Shown: one piece after another, positions 1-5,220 of the stretch
How the letters are laid out: each line of letters begins with the position of its first letter
Position numbering within the stretch: position 1 is the first letter of the stretch
Origin: Kouleothrix aurantiaca
GTDB lineage: Bacteria > Chloroflexota > Chloroflexia > Chloroflexales > Roseiflexaceae
Assembly (NCBI GenBank): GCA_001399705.1
Contig: LJCR01000055.1
Location: 1 to 9,026 of the forward strand
Direction: 5' to 3'
Length of the DNA: 9,026 nucleotides
The notes under the pieces: generated by a model
What the model was told of the DNA's origin: nothing
Seen by the model: only the letters and a program-made list of their open reading frames with translations
Database searches by the model: none
Program-made: the position numbers and the translations under genes

Positions 1-1
1 C

Positions 2-580
2 ATCGCCTTCGACACCTCGCACGTCCTGTTCATCTGCGGCGGCGCATTTGAAGGGATCGACCAGATCATCAGCCGGCGGGTTGGCGGGCAGCGCACGCTG
101 GGCTTCCAGCACAGCGCCGAAGAAGGCGCGCTCGATCAGGAATACCTCCTGTCGCAGTGCACCGCCGACGACCTGCTGCGCTACGGCTTTATTCCCGAGT
201 TCATCGGGCGCATCCCGGTGGTGGCCGCGCTGCAACCGCTCGACAAAGAAGCGATGATTCGCATCCTGACCGAGCCGCGCAACGCGATTGTCAAGCAGTA
301 CCAGAAAATGCTGGCGCTCGACCATGTCGAGCTGGAGATCACGCCCGACGCGCTGGACGCGATTGCCGCGCGCGCACTGGCCTCGCGCACGGGCGCGCGC
401 GCGCTGCGTACTGTGGTGGAAGAAGTGCTGATCGATATTATGTACGATGTGCCATCGCAAGAGCATATCGGGCGCTGTATCATCAACGCCGAGGTGGTGG
501 AGAAACGCGGCCACCCGATTATGGTGCCCCGCGCGCCCGAGCGCAATGAGTATCGCCGCCGGCTGGAAGAAGCCGTCTAG
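2..580 (+). CDS. clpX: ATP-dependent Clp protease ATP-binding subunit ClpX, C-terminal 192 residues (5' end outside window)
   Basis: ClpX is the hexameric AAA+ unfoldase that feeds substrates to the ClpP peptidase in the cytoplasm. Only the C-terminal part is present; the zinc-binding domain and Walker A/B lie off the left edge. Residue numbers count from the window edge. The fragment opens in the sensor-1 strand (ILFICGGAF-like, residues 8-16). It carries an LGF tripeptide (33-35) where ClpX has its IGF/LGF ClpP-docking loop, then FIPEFIGR (63-70) with the arginine-finger Arg. TEPRNAIVKQYQKM opens the small domain, and TGARALR is the sensor-2 motif. It ends at a TAG with a normal short tail. 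The intact docking tripeptide suggests a genuine ClpP partner rather than a ClpP-free homologue. Family identity is firm; organism is not implied. Confidence 0.96.
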   Translation: MAFDTSHVLFICGGAFEGIDQIISRRVGGQRTLGFQHSAEEGALDQEYLLSQCTADDLLRYGFIPEFIGRIPVVAALQPLDKEAMIRILTEPRNAIVKQYQKMLALDHVELEITPDALDAIAARALASRTGARALRTVVEEVLIDIMYDVPSQEHIGRCIINAEVVEKRGHPIMVPRAPERNEYRRRLEEAV

Positions 581-582
581 TC

Positions 583-665
583 AATTTATGATTTATAATT
601 TACGATTGACGATTGCAATGGCCAAATCCTCGCAATCGTCAATCGTAAATCGTCAATCGTAAATC
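583..665. repeat. Inverted heptad-repeat palindrome between clpX and the response regulator
   Basis: The spacer consists of 7-nt units. Five lie on the left (583-617: AATTTAT, GATTTAT, AATTTAC, GATTGAC, GATTGCA). Five lie on the right as their complements (631-665: CGCAATC, then GTCAATC and GTAAATC alternating twice). The inner parts form a perfect 19-bp inverted repeat, 598-616 with 632-650, around a 15-nt loop. The right side also contains a 14-bp tandem duplication (637-650 and 651-664). There is no T-tract after the stem, so it is not a canonical terminator, although the stem could still slow polymerase or protect the clpX mRNA 3' end. A TATAAT hexamer at 594-599 lies inside the left arm but has no recognisable -35 partner. 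Confidence 0.85.
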
Positions 666-674
666 CTAATAACT

Positions 675-1412
675 ATGCGACTGATCCGACGAACCTCTGA
701 CCGCACCCAGGACGAAGGCAACGCCACCCGCCGCATTCTGGTGGCCGACGACGACCCCTCCATTGCGACGCTTATTCAGGTGACGCTGAAAGACCCGCGC
801 TACGAGATTGTGGCGGTGAAAAATGGCCTGGAGGCGCTGAAGGCGTTTGAGGGCGGCAACTTCGATGTCGTGATCCTCGATGTGATGATGCCCTATGTCG
901 ATGGCTTTGAAGCCTGCCAGCGCATCCGCGAGCGCTCGGACGTGCCGATTGTGATCCTGACCTCGCGCGATGGCACCGAGGATGTGGTGCACGGCTTCGA
1001 GCTTGGCGCCGACGACTACATCACCAAGCCATTCAAAACCGCCGAACTGATCGCGCGCGTTGAGTCGATTTTGCGGCGGGTGGAAGGCTACAAGCACCGC
1101 GCCGCGCCGCCGATTGTGCGCGTGGGCGAGCTGGAGATCGACGAGCCGCGCCACCGGGTGAGCGTGCGCGGGCAGGGCGTGAACCTGACGCCGATGGAGT
1201 TCGAGCTGCTCTACTTCCTGGCTGCCAACTACGGCCAGGTGTTCGATCGCGAGACGCTGTTCCGCGAGGTGTGGGGCTACGACTACGTGGGCGAAACCAA
1301 CCTCGTTGATGTGTGCGTGCGCCGCCTGCGTGAGAAGGTTGAAATTGAGGCATCGCGCCCGCGCATTATTGTGACGGTGCGCGGTGTTGGGTACAAGCTG
1401 GCCGAGCCATAG
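675..1412 (+). CDS. OmpR/PhoB-family DNA-binding response regulator
   Basis: This is a two-component transcription factor of 245 aa, activated by phosphoryl transfer from an unseen histidine kinase. The receiver domain (about residues 20-132) has the acidic pocket D25/D26, phospho-acceptor D69 in VVILDVMMP, switch T96, and conserved K118 in TKPF. The C-terminal winged helix (about 147-243) has the family pattern LTPMEFELLYFLA, then TNLVDVCVRRLREK as recognition helix, and ends in the VRGVGYKL wing. The ATG at 675 gives an extra ~19 residues before the receiver and has no clear Shine-Dalgarno. Translation could be leaderless or start elsewhere, but no better start is visible. No kinase gene lies within the window, so it looks like an orphan regulator here. 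A terminator follows 24 nt after the stop codon. Which regulator subtype it is cannot be decided from sequence alone. Confidence 0.95.
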   Translation: MRLIRRTSDRTQDEGNATRRILVADDDPSIATLIQVTLKDPRYEIVAVKNGLEALKAFEGGNFDVVILDVMMPYVDGFEACQRIRERSDVPIVILTSRDGTEDVVHGFELGADDYITKPFKTAELIARVESILRRVEGYKHRAAPPIVRVGELEIDEPRHRVSVRGQGVNLTPMEFELLYFLAANYGQVFDRETLFREVWGYDYVGETNLVDVCVRRLREKVEIEASRPRIIVTVRGVGYKLAEP

Positions 1413-1436
1413 GCGTTTCTTTTCCCAAACCGAAAG

Positions 1437-1467
1437 GCGTGCAGCACCATGCTGCGCGTCTTTTTTT
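1437..1467 (+). terminator. Rho-independent terminator of the response regulator gene
   Basis: A 9-bp stem (GCGTGCAGC at 1437-1445 with GCTGCGCGT at 1451-1459, two G-T wobbles) with a 5-nt loop is followed by C and seven Ts (1461-1467). It sits 24 nt past the regulator stop codon and separates this gene from the downstream protease. Confidence 0.87.
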
Positions 1468-1480
1468 GTGCTAGAGTTTC

Positions 1481-1511
1481 GTAAGAAATGTAATTGTGTA
1501 ACTGAAATTAC
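1481..1511. promoter_or_regulatory. Possible operator upstream of the protease promoter
   Basis: Just upstream of the -35 box, the GTAA tetramer recurs at 1481, 1490 and 1498 (8-9 nt apart). GTAATT (1490-1495) and AATTAC (1506-1511) form an inverted repeat with a 10-nt spacer. OmpR-family regulators usually bind direct repeats of about 10-11 nt, so the neighbouring response regulator is a conceivable ligand. That link is inference from proximity only. Confidence 0.3.
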
Positions 1512-1512
1512 G

Positions 1513-1541
1513 TTGACTTCGATATTACGGGCAGCTATACT
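1513..1541 (+). promoter_or_regulatory. Sigma-70-type promoter of the PDZ protease gene
   Basis: TTGACT (1513-1518), exactly 17 nt, then TATACT (1536-1541): each hexamer is one base off consensus with optimal spacing. Predicted transcription start is near 1548, giving a leader of roughly 57 nt. It lies immediately downstream of the preceding terminator, as expected for an independent transcription unit. Confidence 0.78.
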
Positions 1542-1604
1542 ACTGCCACACACCTACCCCTGGGCGCGGCGCTGGGCAGGCGCAAGGGCAGAAAGGCGAA
1601 GGCA

Positions 1605-2552
1605 ATGAGTACAGTGGCGCAGGAACGCGAAGCAATGGATGCCTATTCGCACGCAATAAGCAGCGCAGCCGAGCGCGCCGGGCCGGCAGTTGTGAAAGTC
1701 GAGACGGGGCGCGGCGACGGGCGCGGGCGCGGCCAGGGCATTGGCTCGGGCGTGATCTATGGCAGCGACGGCGCGATCGTCACGAATGCGCATGTGGTGG
1801 CCGGCGCCTCGCGCGTGAAGGTAACGCTGCCCGATGGCCGCTCGCTGCCAGCGGGCGTGATCGGGTCGCGGCCCGAGCGCGACCTGGCGCTGCTGCGGGT
1901 GGGGCAGGGCAGCCTGCCGGTAGCCGAGATAAATGCCGCGCCCTTACGGGTGGGCCAGCTGGTGCTGGCAATTGGCAACCCGTATGGGCTTGATTTCACC
2001 GTAACGGCTGGCGTGGTCAGCGCGCTCAACCGCTCGCTGCCGCTCGATCGCAACACCAACCTGGGCGAGCTGATCCAGACCGACACGCCAATCAACCCGG
2101 GCAACTCGGGCGGGCCGCTGGTGGATGTGCAGGGTCGTGTTGTCGGCATTACTACCGCGATCCTGCCGTTTGCGCAGGGGCTTGGTTTCGCCATCCCGGC
2201 CAGCGCCGTGCTCGACGCAATCGGGCAGATTACGGCTGCGCACCGGCAAAGCATTGCGCGCGGCACGCTGGGCATCAGCGGGCTGGACGTGCCAATTGAT
2301 GAAGACGTACAGCGCGCGCTTTCGCTTGAGCAGAAGCGCGGCGTGCTGCTGCTGGATGTTGCGCCGGGCGGGGCGGCGGCGCGCGCCAGCCTGCAAAGCG
2401 GCGACGTGATCCTGGCACTGGGCGAGCGCACGACCGATAGCGTCGAATCGCTCCGGCAGGCGGTGCAGGAGCTCCAGGGCCGCAGCCCCTGGCATGTAGC
2501 ATTTTTGCGCGAAGGGCGGCGGCGGCGCGTGCCGCTGGTGCCGGCTGCCTAG
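1605..2552 (+). CDS. Trypsin-like serine protease with one PDZ domain (HtrA/DegP-like), no signal peptide
   Basis: This is an HtrA-type protease of 315 aa. Such enzymes cleave misfolded or regulatory proteins, and the PDZ domain recognises C-terminal or exposed hydrophobic segments. The catalytic triad is complete: H63 in VTNAHVV, D93 in ERDLALL, and S168 in NPGNSGGPL. The protease domain covers about 25-210. A single PDZ follows (about 215-310), with GVLLLDVAPGGAA and the LQSGDVILAL loop. Unlike DegP, DegQ or DegS, the N-terminus (MSTVAQEREAMDAYSH...) shows neither a signal peptide nor a transmembrane helix, so the protein is predicted to be cytosolic unless the true start lies upstream. The start is supported by GAAAGG (1591-1596), 8 nt before the ATG. 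It has its own promoter. Substrates are unknown, and the neighbouring clpX suggests only a general proteostasis theme. Confidence 0.94.
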   Translation: MSTVAQEREAMDAYSHAISSAAERAGPAVVKVETGRGDGRGRGQGIGSGVIYGSDGAIVTNAHVVAGASRVKVTLPDGRSLPAGVIGSRPERDLALLRVGQGSLPVAEINAAPLRVGQLVLAIGNPYGLDFTVTAGVVSALNRSLPLDRNTNLGELIQTDTPINPGNSGGPLVDVQGRVVGITTAILPFAQGLGFAIPASAVLDAIGQITAAHRQSIARGTLGISGLDVPIDEDVQRALSLEQKRGVLLLDVAPGGAAARASLQSGDVILALGERTTDSVESLRQAVQELQGRSPWHVAFLREGRRRRVPLVPAA

Positions 2553-2572
2553 CACCACTACGTTGAAACAAG

Positions 2573-2612
2573 CACCAAGGCACCAAGAATTCATGATCTT
2601 GGTGCCTTGGTG
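2573..2612. repeat. Perfect 16-bp hairpin built from CACCAAGG-type octamers
   Basis: The arm 2573-2588 is the exact reverse complement of 2597-2612, with an 8-nt loop. Each arm is two near-identical octamers (CACCAAGG, CACCAAGA). The repeat continues rightward as degenerate octamers (CTTGGTGC, CTTGGTGT, GTTGGTGG, 2598-2621), and CACCAC (2553-2558) can pair with GTGGTG (2617-2622) as an outer stem. It begins 20 nt after the protease stop codon. It lacks a T-tract, so it may be an mRNA 3'-end stabiliser, a Rho-assisted terminator or a dispersed palindromic repeat. Confidence 0.8.
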
Positions 2613-2691
2613 TGTTGGTGGTGAAATTCTCCGAAGTTCTTGTTGTTTGAACGAATATAGTACAGCGCGGTCGAAATCCATTTCTGGTTAT

Positions 2692-2734
2692 GACGACCGA
2701 CGACTGACGACGAGTGTGTGGTCCGTGGTCATTT
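2692..2734. repeat. Degenerate heptad repeat with weak dyad symmetry
   Basis: Three tandem 7-mers GACGACC, GACGACT and GACGACG (2692-2712) are followed after one base by GTGTGTG, GTCCGTG and GTCATTT (2714-2734). The right block, read on the opposite strand, resembles the left (ATGAC, then xAC-type heptads). This gives an imperfect palindrome of the same architecture as the one at 583-665 but with unrelated sequence. Confidence 0.55.
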
Positions 2735-2778
2735 GGCAAGCAGAAACGAACATCAACCGAACGACACTGCCCGGCTGC

Positions 2779-2808
2779 TTAACGAATTCGGGCGCACTCT
2801 GGTACAAT
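2779..2808 (+). promoter_or_regulatory. Extended -10 promoter of the zinc-ribbon protein gene
   Basis: TACAAT (2803-2808) is preceded by the TGn extension (2800-2802) and, 18 nt upstream, a -35-like TTAACG (2779-2784). Predicted transcription start is around A2815, leaving an approximately 81-nt leader before the ATG at 2896. Confidence 0.65.
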
Positions 2809-2819
2809 AGCTGCATCAA

Positions 2820-2871
2820 ACGAGGCACTGCGCTCGTCTAAGCAGCAGTGACGCCGCGAAAATTGCGGCGT
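2820..2871 (+). promoter_or_regulatory. Structured mRNA leader with possible H-type pseudoknot
   Basis: Helix 1 pairs ACGAG (2820-2824) with CTCGT (2833-2837). Its loop contains CACTGC (2826-2831), which is exactly complementary to GCAGTG (2845-2850), forming helix 2 across helix 1. Connecting loops of 1, 1 and 7 nt are compatible with an H-type pseudoknot. A third hairpin abuts it directly (ACGCCGC 2851-2857 with GCGGCGT 2865-2871). The ribosome binding site follows 15 nt later. It does not match a riboswitch class I recognise. GCTGC at 2810-2814 could compete for part of helix 2 if transcription began earlier. Confidence 0.35.
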
Positions 2872-2886
2872 GCCAATGGGCATTAT

Positions 2887-2891
2887 GGAGG
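2887..2891 (+). promoter_or_regulatory. Shine-Dalgarno GGAGG fixing the start at 2896
   Basis: GGAGG lies 4 nt before ATG 2896. An in-frame GTG at 2848 would give 16 more residues, but it lies inside the structured leader, has no ribosome binding site, and the added residues look unlike a protein N-terminus. Confidence 0.8.
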
Positions 2892-2895
2892 CGCT

Positions 2896-3369
2896 ATGGG
2901 GCTGCTCGATAATTTGAGTAAGACGATTTCGCAGGTAGGCGACCGCGCGAAGTTTGAGGCGGACAAGTTTCAGCGAACGACCAAGCTGCAAAGCGAGATC
3001 AACGAGCTGAAGCGGCAGATCGACGGCAACCGGATCGAGTTTGGCGACCGCGCGATTCAGCTGTATCGCGCCGGGCAGATCCAGTCGCCAACGCTGGGCG
3101 AACTGCTGAAAGCGCTGGACGCGCTGCAGGGCAACATCACCGTGAAGGAAGAAGAGCTGAAGCGCGCGCAGGCGGAGGTGTTTGTAGAGCCGCCCGCGCA
3201 AACTGCGCCGCCCGTGGCGCAGAACGTGCCGATCAGCAGCGAGCCGGCGCAGCCGCCCATGGGCGCGGCTGGCTCGGTAGCCGGCAACAAGTTCTGCCCG
3301 AACTGCCGCTTCCAGATGCCGAACTCGGCGATGTTCTGCCCGAACTGCGGCGCGCGGCAGGGCGCATAG
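2896..3369 (+). CDS. Small coiled-coil protein with C-terminal zinc ribbon
   Basis: This is a 157-aa soluble protein of unknown function. Residues about 1-95 are highly charged and helical with long coiled-coil potential (TTKLQSEINELKRQID, later VKEEELKRAQAE). Residues about 98-127 form a Pro/Ala-rich linker. Residues 134-151 are a rubredoxin-like zinc ribbon with C134, C137, C148 and C151 (CPNC-x10-CPNC). No signal peptide or membrane helix is visible. Zinc ribbons of this kind are common terminal modules on bacterial proteins and usually bind partners or RNA; the role here cannot be deduced. It has its own promoter and terminator and so is a monocistronic unit. The start is set by a GGAGG 4 nt upstream. 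The structured leader hints at post-transcriptional control. Confidence 0.88.
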   Translation: MGLLDNLSKTISQVGDRAKFEADKFQRTTKLQSEINELKRQIDGNRIEFGDRAIQLYRAGQIQSPTLGELLKALDALQGNITVKEEELKRAQAEVFVEPPAQTAPPVAQNVPISSEPAQPPMGAAGSVAGNKFCPNCRFQMPNSAMFCPNCGARQGA

Positions 3370-3389
3370 CGCGACCAAAGGACAACGGC

Positions 3390-3430
3390 AAAGGACGAAG
3401 GGCATAATTCACCCTTCGTCCTTTCTTTTT
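3390..3430 (+). terminator. Rho-independent terminator after the zinc-ribbon gene
   Basis: A perfect 13-bp stem (3390-3402 with 3412-3424) and 9-nt loop is followed by C and TTTTT (3426-3430), beginning 20 nt after the stop codon. The T-tract serves the plus strand only. On the minus strand the stem is not followed by Ts, so the convergent cyclase gene has no obvious intrinsic terminator here. The left arm is a second copy of a CAAAGGAC-type unit also seen at 3377-3384, so the terminator appears to be made of short repeat units. Confidence 0.85.
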
Positions 3431-3460
3431 ACACTTTGGCAAGCGCAGAGCGTTTAGTTC

Positions 3461-5017
3461 CTACCAGCGATCGGGCAAGGTTGCGGCCAGCTCAATGATG
3501 CGCACCAGGCGCGGCGGGCGGTAGGCATCCTTGTCGAGCCAGAGGTGCGGCGCGTGCTGGCGGAATGGCCGGTAGTTGTCGAGCATCCAGCGCTCGGCGG
3601 CGGCCAGCGCAAGCATGCCTTCCTCAAATAGTACGCCATTGCGCCGCAGGTGGCGCAGGCCCAGCACCATGTAGGCGGTTTCTTCGGTGGTTGAGCCGTG
3701 GTAGCCGCCCAGCCCGCCGTCGGGCGCCTGGTAGCTAATCAGCTGTTCGACGGCGCGATTGATCGCTTCCTGATATGGCTCATAGGGCAGGGCAATTATT
3801 GCCTGGCTGGTAGTGTAGAACCACGCGCTCTGCCACTTATCGCCCAGCCAGCGTCCATCGCTTTCCTGGCGCCGGGCGATGTAGTCGTAGGCGGTATTGG
3901 CCGGCTCGCCCAGCACCTGAAGTGCGTGAGCCGCGTGCGCCACAACCGAAAGCGAGGGCTGCAGCTCGCCGGGGAAGGCGCAGAAGTGGTCGCCGGTTTC
4001 GAAGCGGCGCAGTGGCGCGGCCGAGACCGGGTAGCCGGCGCTGTGCAGGATCACAAGCGCGGCGGCAGTATCGTCGCCATCGGGCATGAAATAATCGCTG
4101 AAGCCAATGCCGTGCGGCGTGAATGCCTGGCTCAATGCCTGGACCTGCGGCCCAACCACATCCTGCAGGGCCGGGTGATCGAGCAGGTTGGCAGTGCTGA
4201 GCATATACAGGCTGAACACCAGCTCGAACCATGTGAGCGGCCACACGCCCGGCACCACGCCCGGCAGGTCAATGCCCGTCATCGACGCAGCGCACTGCAG
4301 GTAGTGCTCGGCGCGCTCGCGTTCGGCGGCCAGCTCGGGTTTCGCGCTGGCGGCGTGCAGCCAGGCCGCGGTTGCCGCCGAGCTGTGGCCCACGCCGCCG
4401 CTGCCGTCGAGCTCGGCGGCATAGGGCATCGTACCCCAGGCCTCCCAGGAATGCACCGGCGGCGTGCCAGCCGGCCAGCGGCGCGACCCGATCAGCGCGC
4501 GGCGCTTTTCGCCCAGCGCGACAAGCTGCGCATACGGCGCAACCTGAACGAGCAAGCCAGCTGCGGCGGTTTCTTTCAGCAGTTGCGGCAGTAGCAGCTC
4601 AACGCCAACCGGCAGATCATCCGCAAGGTGCGACCAGTAAGGCGCCTGGTGGCGCAGAAACGACAGCCCGGCGTGGATAGCGCGGCGCTCTTGCAGGCGG
4701 GCGCCATACTTTTGCAGCGCCAGAATGGCGGCAAGCGTAGAGACATCGCGCGCGCGGGGGACGGCCGGGTCGCCCCAGCCGCCATCGGGGTATTGCTGCT
4801 CGGCGAGCCATTCGAGCGCCGGCCAGATCATACCCTTGGGCGGGGCAAAGCGCAAAACCTGGGCTGTGTCGTAGATCGAAGGGCTGTTCATACCGCCATC
4901 GGCACCGAGTGTCGCAATCGTGTGGCGCAGGTCGGTGATGAGCACATCTTCAATATGCGATGTCTGCGCGATTACGCCAGAAAAGCGCAGTTTCTCGCGC
5001 GTATGCTGCGATATCAT
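3461..5017 (-). CDS. Class II diterpene cyclase (copalyl/kolavenyl diphosphate synthase-like), DxDD type
   Basis: Class II terpene cyclases protonate a double bond of geranylgeranyl diphosphate and fold it into a bicyclic diphosphate without removing the diphosphate. The protein is 518 aa, which fits bacterial class II diterpene cyclases (about 500-530) and is shorter than squalene-hopene cyclases (about 630 or more). The catalytic acid motif DGDD is at 313-316 within MPDGDDTAAAL. QW-like repeats occur at 75-83 (QYPDGGWGD), 384-392 (QESDGRWLG) and 430-438 (QAPDGGLGG). Other family-like segments are DVSTLAAILAL (91-101), HSWEAWG (189-195), DGSGGVGHSSAATAAWL (204-220), GDKWQSAWFYTTSQAI (392-407) and LWLDKDAYRPPRLVR (492-506). 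There is no DDxxD class I domain. The start is supported by AAAGAGG at 5028-5034 (minus), though the 10-nt spacing is long. The exact product (copalyl, kolavenyl, halimadienyl or other) cannot be read from sequence. Confidence 0.88.
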   Translation of the reverse strand: MISQHTREKLRFSGVIAQTSHIEDVLITDLRHTIATLGADGGMNSPSIYDTAQVLRFAPPKGMIWPALEWLAEQQYPDGGWGDPAVPRARDVSTLAAILALQKYGARLQERRAIHAGLSFLRHQAPYWSHLADDLPVGVELLLPQLLKETAAAGLLVQVAPYAQLVALGEKRRALIGSRRWPAGTPPVHSWEAWGTMPYAAELDGSGGVGHSSAATAAWLHAASAKPELAAERERAEHYLQCAASMTGIDLPGVVPGVWPLTWFELVFSLYMLSTANLLDHPALQDVVGPQVQALSQAFTPHGIGFSDYFMPDGDDTAAALVILHSAGYPVSAAPLRRFETGDHFCAFPGELQPSLSVVAHAAHALQVLGEPANTAYDYIARRQESDGRWLGDKWQSAWFYTTSQAIIALPYEPYQEAINRAVEQLISYQAPDGGLGGYHGSTTEETAYMVLGLRHLRRNGVLFEEGMLALAAAERWMLDNYRPFRQHAPHLWLDKDAYRPPRLVRIIELAATLPDRW

Positions 5018-5046
5018 AAAAGAATTGCCTCTTTAAAATGCAAAGC

Positions 5047-5086
5047 GCGCAGTTCAATGCTGCGCACCAGTGTACTTTAGCACTGG
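5047..5086 (-). promoter_or_regulatory. Two adjacent hairpins in the cyclase leader
   Basis: GCGCAG (5047-5052) pairs with CTGCGC (5060-5065), and CCAGTG (5067-5072) pairs with CACTGG (5081-5086). They lie 13-52 nt upstream of the cyclase ribosome binding site on the minus strand. They could be attenuator-like or simply protective structures. Neither is followed by a T-tract in the minus-strand sense. Confidence 0.35.
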
Positions 5087-5169
5087 CTTTGATCTTCGAG
5101 CTGGTAAGGGTGGTGTGGAGGAAGAATTAGGTTGTTTTTGAGCTACGATGCAGACTCGTATTTCGATGC

Positions 5170-5175
5170 ATTATA
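5170..5175 (-). promoter_or_regulatory. Candidate -10 element for the diterpene cyclase gene
   Basis: Read on the minus strand this is a perfect TATAAT, about 150 nt upstream of the cyclase start, with an A/T-rich tract (5176-5194) just upstream. No good -35 hexamer is present at 16-18 nt and there is no TG extension. The 203-bp gap after the SRAP-like gene makes a separate promoter plausible. Confidence 0.4.
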
Positions 5176-5220
5176 CCGTATTTTTACTTTTTTAGGGCAG
5201 AAGCTGCCAGCACCAGCGTT

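Larger units (their letters stand above)
2553..2895. other. 343-bp spacer between the protease and zinc-ribbon genes
   Basis: No credible gene lies here. From left to right it holds a long perfect hairpin (2573-2612), a stretch without obvious features, a block of degenerate heptads (2692-2734), an extended -10 promoter (2779-2808), and a structured leader ending in the ribosome binding site of the next gene. Confidence 0.7.

Noticed and set aside
594..599. TATAAT as promoter for the response regulator
   Set aside because: No -35 element or TG extension at the right distance; the hexamer arises from the heptad units, so it may be fortuitous.
666..1553. A 295-codon minus-strand frame opposite the response regulator
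   Set aside because: It covers the regulator and its terminator on the other strand, and is His-rich and motif-free, as expected for a shadow.
1944..2681. A 245-codon minus-strand frame opposite the protease
   Set aside because: Shadow of the PDZ protease gene; it extends through the hairpin repeat and has no motif.
2848..2895. GTG start extending the zinc-ribbon protein by 16 residues
   Set aside because: The GTG sits inside the base-paired leader without a ribosome binding site, whereas ATG 2896 has GGAGG 4 nt upstream.
3698..4594. A 298-codon plus-strand frame opposite the diterpene cyclase
   Set aside because: Antisense shadow of a gene with clear family motifs; no domain, no ribosome binding site.
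3461..5017. Squalene-hopene cyclase
   Set aside because: The DxDD motif is shared, but the length (518 aa), the few QW repeats and the C-terminal LWxxKxxYxPP-type segment fit class II diterpene cyclases better.
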